A stretch of 64,000 nt of DNA from Buxus sempervirens (lineage: Eukaryota > Streptophyta > Magnoliopsida > Buxales > Buxaceae), in contig OX387190.1 of the NCBI GenBank assembly GCA_947561395.2, forward strand, positions 10,410,858 through 10,474,857. The letters run 5' to 3'. Of the stretch, positions 46,045-57,686 are shown one piece after another. The stretch's first letter is position 1. The number at the start of each line of letters is the position of its first letter. The notes beneath the pieces are model-generated. The model was given only the letters and a program-made list of their open reading frames with translations. It did no database searches and had not been told where the DNA came from. The translations under genes were made by a program, and so were the position numbers.

Positions 46045-47339
46045 TGTAACTTAAAAAATGTAATTTTTCGGTCCGATTGGACTTGATCCGGCCTAAACCG
46101 GCCTGAACCAACCCCTTTAACAGCTTGGGCTGTCTTAAGCCCATTTTTGGACTTTGGGCCTAGATGGGCCCACCAAGGCACCTTGGGCCCACTTGTGGGG
46201 CCCACTTTTGACCGGCCAAAACCGGGCCCGTTTTCAATAAACGGGCCCAAGGCCACTTGATTCTGCCTAACGGACCAAATCCAAGCCCATCAAGCCCAAA
46301 TAAAAGTGTAAATAAATAAAATTTAAATAACCAAAAAAAGGGTTACCCAATAACCCCACTGGGCCCAAGGCCCAACCATGGCGACCCACGGGTCTTCCAA
46401 CGGGACCCGGATCCGACCCACTTCATTAACTTAATGAAAAGATAAAATCAAATAAAAGGGGACCCACACCATCAACGGTCCCCACCAGACCAAATAAGTG
46501 TGCATGTTGGCTTAGGAATTGGGTGAAAACTAAGTTGACTCAGACCAAGGAGACCCACGGGACCTGTCAATCGACGGGGCGAGCTAGGGTGTCTTCGGGC
46601 TTCCCTAGACGTAACCGAGAACTTGCTCAGAACTCTAATAAGCTGCAGACCAGAATAATTAGGCCCGAATAGATGCCCCTTTTGTGTCTGTCTGCACCTC
46701 TCAGGCAGTGGCGACTCCAAACCAAAACAGTCCTGAGGCGAGCATCACTTCTACATGCACCTCGCCGTGCGGCCCGAAACCGAAATCGGGGTGCGCACAA
46801 TCACAAAGATCAAATAAATCAAGCCATCGCTTCCAGATCCTTCGTCTTCAGAAATGGTAACCTGGGTTCTCTTCATCTCTGTCCCCATTAGTGTCATCGT
46901 TTTCTGCAATCGAGGTAATAAGATACAGTTTGAGGAGTTGGGTTTAGGGTTAGGGTTTGGACATGAAGAAGGTTGATTACATTAGGTTTGACAACATACG
47001 AAAAAGCAATGAGGATTGTCAATAGGAGAACAAGAATTGCAAGTGCAATGATAGTGACATAGCCAAGGTCGAGGTTGATGTTCTCAAGGAAGCTACCAGA
47101 GCTTCAACCATTACTGGGGGTGGTTGGCATTAGTTTTTTTTTTCTTCTTTTTTTTTTCCAAGTTTGCTCTATTTAAAAAAAAATAAGGGTAGGTAAGTAA
47201 TTTTGAAAAATGAAGGATGTTTTGGTCTTTTTTGTGCACTCAAGTAACAGTGTTAGCCATAAGTTGACGGTAGGGGGTGTAGGTATATATTCTGCAAACC
47301 TTAAGAGAGATAAGTGATTGATTTTGAACCTGAGGGGGT

Positions 47340-48506
47340 TGTGCGCACATCAATCCACGGTCTGCACTTACTGGGAGGTCGCACGTGGGTACCTCCTTTA
47401 GGGAATTACCCGGGGTGTTATTTAGTGAAAGCGTAAGGGATCACAAACTTTCAGGATTTCGGGAATCAATAAAAAAAAGGGAAAATGGGGATTCACCACT
47501 GCTTGATGAGGTCCAGGCAGACACCTGGGTGCCTATAAGGCTATCTAATTGGGTGGTCTGCGGCTTTGAGATTCCAGTTAAGTACTCAATTACAGTTCAG
47601 GGAAATCCGTAGACATTCCGGTCCACCCAATCTTATGCAAGCATACTTAACTTTATTAAGTCTGAATGGGACAATTTGAATGGTGTAAGTCCGTTCTATT
47701 TGATTTTATCTTTTTAATTGTTAGTGATCTTTGTCAGGTGTGTGGGCCCCATTGGAAGGCCCACACATTGCTAAATTAAACCTTAAGGGAGGCCTAAGTC
47801 CCATTTGGTGTGATCACATAGGATGGCACCCTTTAGGGTTAGGTGTATTTGGTTTGAAATATTTTAAAGATGGAAAAAAGATAAAAGGTTGATTTCTTTA
47901 AGGTTTCTTAAGGGATATGTGGGCTTGATGATGGCCCACAAATGGTCCAAGTAGTCTAAATCCACATAGGGTGGACTTTGGGTATGTAAAGAGGGTGTGG
48001 GCATTGTTGGAAGGCCCACATGGGTCCGATATTGGGCCTAGGGTAAGGCCCTAGTCCCAAAGGGGGTCTCTGGATAACCAGAGACCCTGTTGGTTTAATG
48101 ATGTAATGTAAGGGTTGATTTTAATCTTGTTTAAACCAGAAAACCCGAAATCTACAAGTTTCTGTAAGCGATCGTATATACTATATGGTTCTGCCATAAC
48201 CGTACACATTATGCGGTTAGAACAGAACCGGTCTATGTATACGATTGCTCACCAAAAATACTGATTTTGGTTTTTCAGAGGGATTTATGGGGTCTCCCTT
48301 CCCATGTGAGACTATAGAGAACTATGGGTCACTTCATTGACCCATAGTGGCATCCTTAGTTGATTTTAGGTTTGCAAATCCTAATTTCTAGGTGTTTTGA
48401 ATCCAAGAGCAAGGAGAGAAGGCTTGAGGCGTCCTCTCACTGCCTTTAAGTGACAACTCAAGTTCTTGGGTGGGGAGGAGATCCCCCACCTTTGTTTTTT
48501 AGCAAG
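47340..48506 (-). mobile_element. Truncated LTR H of the large-LTR family, reverse orientation
   Basis: It starts TGTGCGCAC (the LTR 3' end in reverse). It includes the family's 'gcagacacctgggtgcct' and 'gtccaccc' segments, the GGCCCAC-rich part, and a downstream palindrome cluster at 48165-48235 with nested arms (CGATCGTATA../..TATACGATTG around AACCGTACAC..TGCGGTT). It is cut at 48506 where LTR F begins. It interrupts the right terminal repeat of the Mutator-like element. Confidence 0.7.
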
Positions 48507-50831
48507 TGTGCGCGCGTCGAAAACGCGGCACGGGGAAATTCGGAGTCGCCACCGCCTAATGGGGTGCAGGCAGACACCTAGATACCTAATCTTGTCTATT
48601 AAGGCTTGGGTCTGCGGCTTTTAAGATTCTAAGTAGGGTCTCGGTTGTGGTCCGGGGAAGTCCGTAGACACCCCGGTCCACCCCGTCGGGTGACGGGTCC
48701 CTTAGGTTTATCCTGGTTTGAGTCAGCTTACTTTGGTCTCACCTGATTCTTAATCCGATATGCAGTTTGGTTAAGTCTGGTGGGACCACCTGAGTGGTGT
48801 AGGTCCCTTTAATTGCTTTTATCTTTGATTAATTAGGTAATCTAAGTCTGGTTGGGTGGGCCCCGTTGGAAGGCTCACGGTGTCCTTGGTGGGCTTAGTC
48901 AAGCCTGTGTACCCTCGTGGGCCTTGGTCTATCCTAGGAGGCCCTTTGGGCTTTAGTTAAGTGTATTGATTTTACTTTAGGTTCAAATTTGAAGATTAAG
49001 TGTTTTCCATAAAAAGGTGGTCCGGAATGGTTTGTGGGCCCCTTAGGTGGGCCCACCTGGTGGCCAAGGGATTTTATTGGATTTATCTTTTAATTTGCCA
49101 AAGTGAGTTGGACACTGGGCTTGGGGCCCGTAGTCCAAATCTGGGCTTGAAAGCTCAGCTCTCTGAAGTCTAGGGTTTGCACCCTTCCTTGGTTTGATTA
49201 GTGGGCTTTGGCGGGCCCGATAGGCCCCTTGCCCTTGGTCTCAGCCAAACCACGCATTTCATGCATCCATTCACTAATAAGTTCGGGTGGACCGCATTAG
49301 GTTTGGCCCGCCTGGTTTTATCAGTTAATTTTACTTATCTTGATTAAGTTACATGCATACATTTCATTGTGTTTATTGGGCTTGGTGGGCCCCGTTGGAA
49401 GGCCCACTAATGTACAAAATTGGACCGGTGGCCCATGTCCCAAGTTGGGTTTCCGGGTGACCCAGAGACCCTGTTGGTTTATTTGGTTCGGTTCGGAAAT
49501 GACACCCACATCTAGCAATAATCACAAAAATGCACAAAACTGACACTTTGTCAAGGAGAGACTGGCTCATTATACTGGGCATCCGTGCATGCGAGGTCAG
49601 CGCGAGCTGGGCGGACCGAAAACCGACAAAAAGGGCATCCGCGCACGCGCTAGGCGCGAGCTCGGCGGATGCAAAAAATGCTCCGCGCGAGCTCAGCGTG
49701 AGCTTCGCGCGAGCTAGGCGCGAGCTCAGTGCATACCCACTACGAAATCCGATCTTCTGTTTCTTGCTCAAACTCCATTACTGACTAGTTTTTTAGCCCT
49801 GTAACACCTCCCCGGTGTTCCACAGACTCCCAGAAGCCCATTAAACACACTTCGAAATTAATCTACTACAAACCCAAGCATGCTAACAAAACCAGGTAGA
49901 CACACTTCGAGGGACTATTTCCTACTTGGAGGGTGTGTGTGTGCTTACTACACTCAAGAAATATACACGAAACATTCAAGATAAACCCACAGTGAGAACA
50001 CATGCATGCAAAGGTGGGAGCAGCAAACCGTATGCGCGCGAGAACATCACCAGTATAACCATGAATTAGCCAATATCATCTACGAACCCTAGCAAAACCT
50101 GGACCCAAGATCTATGCTTAAAGTCATGAGAGTTTCAAGAAGGGGGGCTTACGTCGGGGTACAAAATATCAGAACGAATAGGAACAGGCTCCTCTTGAAA
50201 TAGCTCAAACATTCAAAACAGTAGCTTGATGAACCCTAAAAGTGTGCTGAGCCCTCTCTCCGCCTCCCATGAAACCAAACGTAGGGTCTCCTTTACTTAG
50301 AGACTCTCATACGGTGAAAAGGAGAGGATAATACATGCCGAACTAACATGGAAACAGACTTATATGGGGAAGAAAGCAAGCCTAGCAGATTCTTTAGAAA
50401 AAAAATCCTCATTTTAATATATGCACAATGAAAGGGGGTAAGGAACCTTACCTTAGTGTTCTGAGCTCTCCTTATGGCGTGTGGGGTCACTCCTTGCGGG
50501 AAGACAAGGTTGGGAGCTCTCCTTTTGCACCACCAACAGCAGCAGGCCTTCACGTGTTTGGGTGGGAATGGAGAAGAACACGGAACGAAAGTGAGAGTTC
50601 GAAAATCAAGGTGAGGTGTTCGGGGCTTATGGGGTAAGGGAGGCTACAAGAGAGGGAGCTCGGACGAGGGAGGGAAGGGAAACGGAAGCGAGGCCAACCG
50701 AGAAGAGCCAACCTAAAAATTTTTCAACCCGAAATGATCCAACCCCCAGCAATGAAGTCTCATGCGACTTTTAATTTTCGGATTTTTAAACAAAACCGCG
50801 GCCGCATTAATTGTTTTGCAATAATTATGTC
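48507..50831 (-). mobile_element. LTR F of the large-LTR family, reverse, truncated at its promoter
   Basis: It starts TGTGCGCGCG at the LTR 3' end and carries the family 10-mer (reverse GGAGTCGCCA near 48542), the GGGCCC part, a GCGCGAGCT word cluster at 49590-49735, and the leader region up to the GGGGGTTGG stretch near 50740. It stops near the hairpin at 50832, so its upstream half is missing. LTR G lies in the opposite direction immediately beyond. Boundaries at the join are approximate. Confidence 0.68.
49590..49735. promoter_or_regulatory. GCGCGAGCT word cluster of LTR F
   Basis: Seven or more GCGCGAGCT / GCGTGAGCT words alternate with AGCTCGGCG and AGCTCAGCG, forming overlapping dyads. 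The matching cluster in LTR G is at 51630-51790. Confidence 0.7.
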
Positions 50832-50864
50832 GCTCGCGCCGAGCGACAGCTACTCGGCGCGAGC
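50832..50864. promoter_or_regulatory. Perfect GC-rich hairpin at the F/G junction
   Basis: Twelve-base arms GCTCGCGCCGAG and CTCGGCGCGAGC with a 9-base loop. It lies between the two divergent LTR leader regions and uses the same word as the downstream clusters of both LTRs. Confidence 0.8.
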
Positions 50865-51629
50865 TTGGCGCCAAACTCGGCGGATACCCCCTTTCTTCTC
50901 CTATAAAAGCCGCGGCAACCCTCTCTTGCAGGGGGTTCGGCATTTTAAGGTTGGCAGTTTTTGAGGTGGGGGTTTTGGTTGGGGATTTTTGGGTTCGGCA
51001 TTTCTGTACTGGCTTTCTTCTCTGGCAAATTTCTTTCCGGGGCAGAGAGTTCTCACTCTCTTCGTTGGTTCTCTCTGGGGTTGGCTCTTCCCACGGAGAA
51101 CCGGTCCTCCCCGCTTGTCCTGAGTTAAAAAAACCCTCCCTTCTTCCTCTCCGATTACCTCACAACCGAGAAGACGACAGGCGGGTGAGGAGAGGTGTTG
51201 CTCCAGCTGCTGCTCGTGCACTCCAAGGGGGCCTCATGCAGACTCCACGAAGGTTTAAAACCTCAAGGTGAGCTCTCTCCGTTATTGTTTTAACATGTAT
51301 AAATCGAGCATGCTTCCCATTTTAGCATTTTTTTTTTGTTACTACTTGTCTGATTCGAAGGGGGAGCATGTTCCCCCATGATTTCATCTCGTGTACCCCA
51401 ATATAAACCCCCTTTCCCCTTCTCTGTTAGCCGCGATGGTGTTTGGTCTTGAGGTTTGGATTCTCGCGAAGAGATTTGTGTCGGGATGTTGAAGTAGCTT
51501 AATTTAATTTCAAGCTGTGTTCGAACGTCTTCTGGGAGTCTAAGGATCCCCAGAAAGCAGTTACAGAGCTTAGGAACCAGTCAGTAATGGAGTTCGAGAA
51601 AAAAACAGAGAGTCGCATTTCGTCAAGGG

Positions 51630-51790
51630 TATGCGTTGAGCTCGCGCCTAGCTTGCGCGAAGCATTTTTGCTTGCGCTGAGCTCGCGCGAAGCATTTTTG
51701 TGTGCGCTGAGCTCGCGCCTAGCTCGTGCCTACCTCGCACGCGGGCGTTTTTTCGTTGTTTTTGGTCGCACTAAGCTCGCACTGACCTCA
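51630..51790. promoter_or_regulatory. GAGCTCGCGC word cluster of LTR G
   Basis: Five or more GAGCTCGCGC words with intervening GAAGCATTTTTG repeats, about 0.75 kb downstream of the TATA box, match the word of the hairpin at 50832-50864. Confidence 0.7.
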
Positions 51791-52780
51791 CGCCTAGCGC
51801 CTAAGGTCAGAGCACCCCTTTTTAGGCCGAATGGCTTATATTTTTTAAAACCCGAAAATACCCTTGCTTGGACCCAGGGTATGCACTTTTTGTGATTGGT
51901 TGATTTTCGTGATTTCTATGATTTTGCTAGCTGTGGGTGATATTTTCAAACAGAACCAAATGAACCAATAGGGTTTTCGGGTCATCCGGAAACCCAACAT
52001 GGGACTCGGACCATTCGGTCCAATTGGATGCACATGTGGGCCTTCCAACGGGGCCCACCAAGCCCAACAAACACAAGTGAAATGAATACATGCAACCTAA
52101 GCAAAATAAATAATGCAACTAACCAAGCCAAGTGGGCCAAATCCAATGCGGCCCATTTGAACCCGTTTTGTGCAATATGAGGTATTTAAAATGCGTGGTT
52201 TGGCCGAGACCACGGGCAGGGCCTGTCGGGCCCACCAAGCCCATTGAACCAGACCTGGATAGGGTTTCAAAACCCTAACTCATGAAGTCTTGAGCTTTCA
52301 AGCCCAAGCCCAGGTAAAGGGCCCCAAGCCCAAAACTTGACCCATTTTGGCGTAATTAAGCAAGATAAATCTAGTAAATCACTTGGCTACCATGTGCGGC
52401 CCACCCAACGGGCCCACAAACCAAACCAGCCCACCTTTGCATGGAAATCACTAAATGATCAAACTTGAACTTCAAGTAAAATCAAATCATTAAACCAAAG
52501 CCCAAAGGACCTCTCAGGCTAGACTGAGGCCCACCAAGGAACATGTGGGCCCCACTTGGCCCACCAAGGGATCCGTGGGGCCCTCCAACGGGACCCACCC
52601 AATCAGACTCACCTCACTTTAAAGCTAAGAAGATAAAATCAAGTAAAGGGACCCACACCACTTTGGCGGTCCCGCCAGACTTAATCAAATTGCATGATGG
52701 ATTAGGAATCGGGTGAGTGAGAGACCAAAGTTGACTCAAACCAGGGAAACCTATGGGACCCGTCACTCGACGGGGCGGAC

Positions 52781-54560
52781 AATTTACTTGTTTCAATAGA
52801 TATTTTAATAGCATCTAATTAGATTAAAAAAAATCTAATTAGTGAAAAGAATCTTTGAGAATAAAAAAGCTGCAAATGTCCAATTTTATGTTCAAAGATT
52901 CTCTTAGACACAGTAAACTGTAGGAATCTTAAAATTACTACATTCCTTTGCAGACTTATTTTAGAAAGAAATGTAATCACAAACGCTTCATTTCATACAT
53001 TTCAACATCTATATCATCAGCTCACTCAATTTGTAAATTATAAATAGTAGAACATTTGATCCCATTCATTTATTACCTTGACAAAGCAAGGTATAGAACA
53101 AGAACATCATGTTAAACCTATATCAAATCCTGGAGTCGTAAATTTGGATAGAACGACGCATCATTAAAACAAGACCCTCTCTCTTACTAACCCATTTGAC
53201 ACCCTTCAATTATCACAATCCCAAATCTTTGCCCAAAAGTTATTTATTTGGGATAAACAAGATACCATTATAAGATTGTGTTCTTCATACCATGTATCAA
53301 GGGAAAAAATGTATCAAGGGAAAAAAATAAGTAATGTATAACATAACATTTAGGTATAAATCCAGAAAAAAAAAACTGACGACATAATCCAGCATATGAA
53401 ATGATGGCCTTGCCGTCTTCTGTACATATATGAGTTGGAGTTGCAGAGAAGTAACCTCTACCATAGCCCTGAGAGAAGAATGAAATTAATAAAAAAACAT
53501 ATAACTTGTACCATAGTTAAGGAAATGTAATGCAAATGATACCTTTGTGGCCAAAATGCATAACAAAAATTTGACTGAATAAGAGACTTCCAAGTCAAAT
53601 TTGAAGAACCCATGTCCATCATCTCACAATTGTAGTACTGAAATAAGGATTGGACAAACATTTCCATCCTTCTCCAACAGGATACTGCTATGATCCTTAT
53701 TCATTCTCAAGTTCTTGGAGTACGTTATATTAGAAGGAAGGGGAGGGGAAAAAGTCAACCATAACCTATTTCAAACTATAGATTTAATTTAATTTTTATA
53801 AAAGAGCTAAAACACTCAAATGTTTAATGTTGAAAAAATTGAATCTTTGAATGAGTAACTCATGGAAAAATTATAATTTATAATACTAAAGCAGTAACGC
53901 AACAGAAAAAATAAATAAATAAATAACCAAATTGTTAACCATGCCAAAAAAAAAACATATCAAGAATTTAAATATACCAAAACCAACTACCATTGTCTAT
54001 AATTGTATCAAAAACAATATATATATATATAGATAAACGTTCCTGCATCATCATTAATCGTCCACAAACTTCTCAATAGAAAAAATAACAAGTTCATGAC
54101 TTGAAAAGTGAACATAAAAGAAAAACATATCAACAATTTATTTTATTAGACAATATCCAAAAGGCCTCTTGTGGCTACATCTTATTCATGCTTTTATAAA
54201 TATATTAGTTATGAATAAAAAATATATATTCATGTATAAGTGATTAGTCTGACCACTTCAATATTTCCCTTTGATGGTTGAAGATGGAATATACTCTACG
54301 CTATAAACACCAATTTCAACAAAATCTTTACAACTGTAGTTGTATTGACCATTCCTAGCCAAACGTAAACTTTTTCAAATTGTAACTATGTAAAGCTTCC
54401 ATACACATTCTTGATCATGCAAACAAATTCAACAAAGTTCATTTCCTAGACCAATATGAAATCAAAACAAAATAAGGAAATGATAAATAAATAAATAAAA
54501 AATCTACACACAAATGCATCAAAATCCAACAACATATGTTACATTATAAATAATAGAAAA
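52781..54560. other. AT-rich spacer
   Basis: No repeat ends were found. A minus-strand frame at 53458-53667 could hold a further exon of the RPA1-like gene, but no motif confirms it. Confidence 0.35.
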
Positions 54561-54571
54561 TATGTTTTTAC

Positions 54572-55061
54572 GTTTGTTGTAAATCCATTGTAAGACCAAG
54601 CAATTTCTCAACCCTCACATCAAACAATGTAACCCAAAGTGATCTAGTGTTATCCGCAACTTTATTTTGCATTCTACCACTAAAAAAAGTCAAAGACATT
54701 AATAAATAAAAGAATATACTATTTATACACTAAATGCCACAAGACAAACAAAGGTTAATTAGGACAAACCTATTCTTGTATGTTTTTCTTGATAACTTGA
54801 ATGCTTCACAAATAAACAAACCATTGATAAGCTCTAATTTTGTATTGCAATCTAAAAATGCAATATACCAAGGGTCTTTCCGAGTGCTAACTGACACGAT
54901 TCGTAGTTTACACTCAAACGTATTGTTCTAACATTGTTAACAACGCTAAACATTAATAAAATGAAGATCAAAGTATAAATAATCAAATTAAAGTATGTAG
55001 AAAAATTTACCTGCACAGTTGGCTAGAATTTTAGAATCTCATCGATAGTTAGACGCTCATA
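54572..55061 (-). pseudogene. RPA1-like single-stranded DNA-binding protein remnant (C-terminal OB domain)
   Basis: Three minus-strand exons fit in phase: 55061-55011 (YERLTIDEILKF, stop, PTVQ), 54927-54770 (NNTFECKLRIVSVSTRKDPW, then YIAFLDCNTKLE, NGLFICEAF, TYKN) and 54679-54572 (VADNTRSLWVTLFDVRVEKL, then LGLTMDLQQ). This is the order of the Rep_fac-A_C zinc-ribbon OB fold of replication protein A large subunits. Two of the four expected zinc cysteines are phenylalanine, and there is an in-frame TAG at 55025-55023. Such genes are numerous in plants and often move with transposons. The family call is strong; loss of function is likely. Confidence 0.7.
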
Positions 55062-55713
55062 CTTGAGTTTAACAACTTTTCAAAAGAACATTTTGTGTAA
55101 CTTGAATCGCAACTTGGTTATCCATTGCCCTAGTGAAAGAAATGAATCTAAATAACCAATGACTGGGTTTAAAACCTCGAACTAATTGCAGGCATAAATC
55201 CTTCGATTGATTATTATCTTTATAATTCAATAATAATGTTTAATGGGTTTCCCAATTAGTTTTTCCATTTTATTTTTTTAAAATTATTTTTTACATTTTA
55301 ATTTTACAAGTAAAACAAATCTCAAACTGCAACTAATCATAGATTTACAAACAATAAAGATTACAGGCATAAATCATTTACATAATAGATATATTTAAAC
55401 TAAATGAATGCATATAGTGATTCATATGATTTACATAAAAGATATTCTTTGCCTTTTCCTATTGTAAAACTAAAACCACATTTAATTCAATTATCATACT
55501 ATTATTACAACAAAAAACAATTCCAAATTTAGATATTATGGTAGAAATACTTAGTGCAACAACAGCACATAGGAAATTGAAAATGATCTTATCAGGTAAG
55601 AAATTCACGAATAAAATATGGGATATATATACTACCACTAAAAAATTGGTAAATTGTCTTATAATACCACTAACAAATTAGCAAATAAACACTAAGATCG
55701 AATTGGTAATGAC

Positions 55714-55815
55714 CTTTTTCCACATCTGCGCTTTTCAATAGTTGTCTGCTATTCTTGCCTTGGCCGCTTGTACTATCATCATCTACGGCCTTCTTAGATG
55801 CATTCTTCATAGCAT
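55714..55815 (-). CDS. Possible upstream exon of the RPA1-like gene
   Basis: A 102-bp minus-strand segment between TTTATGTAG and GTCATT reads AMKNASKKAVDDDSTSGQGK and continues to SADVEK, a charged, protein-like linker. A further acidic piece (NTVDISIDEDDD) is near 56100-56160. Neither has a domain; assignment to the RPA1-like gene rests on orientation and distance. Confidence 0.35.
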
Positions 55816-56169
55816 CTACATAAATAAAGAATATAGATAAAGTTCAAAGTTATGCAAAGTAAAACACTAAGCAAGACATCTGTTACGAGACAAGAGTGAA
55901 CAAACACCATTTGACACCAAACCTCGCATTGTCCTCCTTTTTTTTTTTTTTTTGAAACTAATGAACTAAGCAAGAAATATGTTACAAAACATTAAGATTT
56001 TATAATTAATGAACATTAGTGGACCATAAAAAATGAACTTAACACGAGACAAATAAAATAAACGAATATAAAACAATCATTCAATTTTAACAAGTACCAT
56101 CATCATCTTCATCAATACTAATATCAACTGTGTTACGTTGCACACCAATTTTTTTTCTGCCATATCCCA

Positions 56170-57680
56170 AATTTCGTAATCAACATTGACAAAACCGAAT
56201 ACATGAGTTACAATCATGGGATTTTTTTTTCAACTAACAACTATAATTTCTGATAGCAATTTTTAATAGAACTAAAGCCTTAACAACAGAAAATATTGAT
56301 TCAGCATTTCTCAAAGCAACTATTCAGCATGTTCACTGGGATTACTTCAAAAGGATAAGTATACTAAAAGTAGATGAAAATCATGAATATATTTGGTTAT
56401 TATTTGGAGTAGAAGAAAGAGTCTATTATATCCAAAGTTGCTAACAAAATAAAAGAGGCCAATTATCTGAAATAAAGTCTATTTTTAATTCCTATGAGCG
56501 ATACAGTTGATGCTGTATAATTTATAATTTATCGAAATACTCGTCGTACGCTTGTTAAGCTGCTGCTTATTTTGTGATATACATGCTTATAGAAGCGCTT
56601 AAGAAAAGGGAAAAAAAGAGATAAACAATATGAGCACATAAGGAAATTTAAATTCGCCCTCACTAAGCTCTCCCAAAACGCCTTCACCTAAAAAGAGATC
56701 CCATACTAAACAGTACTTGAGGACTGAAAGCTCTTCCAAAAGTATTTATTTATTTTCCTTAAATAAATATGATGGAAATTCACAAATCTGCATTTGAGAT
56801 AAACCAGCCCTTGTTTATGAAATGATTAATCAAAAGAATATTTTCCAAAGCTCAACTTAACGCAAAATTGATATTCAAGGTTTTGCAAACTTAAACAAGC
56901 AACACTGTTTCTCGAATAAACACGTCATTTGGGAGGCCTAAACACAAAATTTTGCATACCCATCTTGATATATCATACTAAGAAGAGTTCAAAATGTATA
57001 AATAACTTTTTATAGAATTTTTAACTGGAGAAAAAGTCCTCATTTGGGTAAAAAATGAACCAGCACAAATTGAACAAGAGCATTGCAATGGGAAATCAAT
57101 ATAATATATTCCTAAAAACAAATTGCTAGTTCCTCAACTGGAATTAGCTATGGCGATGGAAAAAAAATCAAAAATAAGTTGTGCGATGGAAAAAATGGAA
57201 GAAGCAAGTGTAATCCTTAATTGGAAGTCAATTTCTTCAATTGGTAAAGCTTGAACCAAGAACGAGAACAAACACAACATGAAGACCAAGGAGAATCGTT
57301 CGTATCGGATGGAAATCGTCGCAAAACCACACTGTGAAGAATGAACAAGGTGGATTGCACTCGATTTGTTTATAATGGAAGAGTGAGGAAGACATACCGT
57401 AAACATTGAAGAAGGTGAACAATTCCATTTCGACTGTTACGGAACAGGAATTAGCATAATAAAATAAATTATGGAATTTGTATAATGATACATGGACAAG
57501 GTTAATTTGATATTTTTTGAAGGGACAATCCTTTTCTCTCGTATACTCATTGTGGAATTACATGTCTCTATATTAATATTCTTATTAGAAGTTTGTTGCA
57601 TTTTACTTTTCTTGTGGTGTGAAGATCAATATGAAAGTTTACCCACATGGTAGCTTAATGTGTTGCTAACTTAAAACATT
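56170..57680. other. AT-rich spacer, nothing recognised
   Basis: Minus-strand frames near 57134-57428 could be the 5' end of the RPA1-like gene but show no motif. Confidence 0.35.
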
Positions 57681-57686
57681 TAAGTT

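Larger units (their letters stand above)
44309..46799 (+). mobile_element. Solo LTR C of the large-LTR family
   Basis: 2491 bp from TGTTAGCACCTGATTTTTGC to GGGTGCGCACA. Flanks GTCAC (44304-44308) and ATCAC (46800-46804) match at four of five bases. Palindromes lie at 44878-45112, TATA box at 45127-45135, second palindromes at 45964-46044, and TGGCGACTCC at 46709-46718. It also has an internal direct repeat, AAGCTTCTAGAAGAGGACGC, at about 44930 and 44957, followed by a dyad around GGGACACGCGTCCC. No coding domain. Confidence 0.83.
37683..47339. mobile_element. Second Mutator-like element, broken up by LTR retrotransposons
   Basis: Left terminal repeat 37683-37900 (GAGAAATTTAC..CCCCTTGAGGTT) and right repeat 47161-47339 are long inverted copies. 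Both carry TCAATCACTTA, CTACCGTCAACTTATGGC and the inner GAGCAAACTT. The outer 55 bp of the right arm are missing because LTR H starts at 47340. The interior is split by the chromovirus (38635-44203) and LTR C (44309-46799). Minus strand 46912-47095 reads NINLDLGYVTIIALAILV and onward, a likely membrane segment after a stop. That suggests captured gene sequence. No transposase was seen. Confidence 0.75.
50831..52780 (+). mobile_element. LTR G of the large-LTR family, truncated at both ends
   Basis: It begins at the shared hairpin. TATA box TATAAAAG at 50902-50909, leader, GAGCTCGCGC cluster at 51630-51790, then the family's GGCCCACC-rich part. It ends abruptly inside the conserved 'cgacggggcggac' stretch at 52780, before the expected 3' end. 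It is an inverted paralogue of LTR F; AAGGGTATGCGTTGAGCTCG here corresponds to the reverse of 49720-49745. Confidence 0.68.

Noticed and set aside
52781-53000. Continuation of the second Mutator-like element's right terminal repeat after the LTR pile-up
   Set aside because: The missing 55-bp outer arm could not be found here, so the far end is treated as lost.
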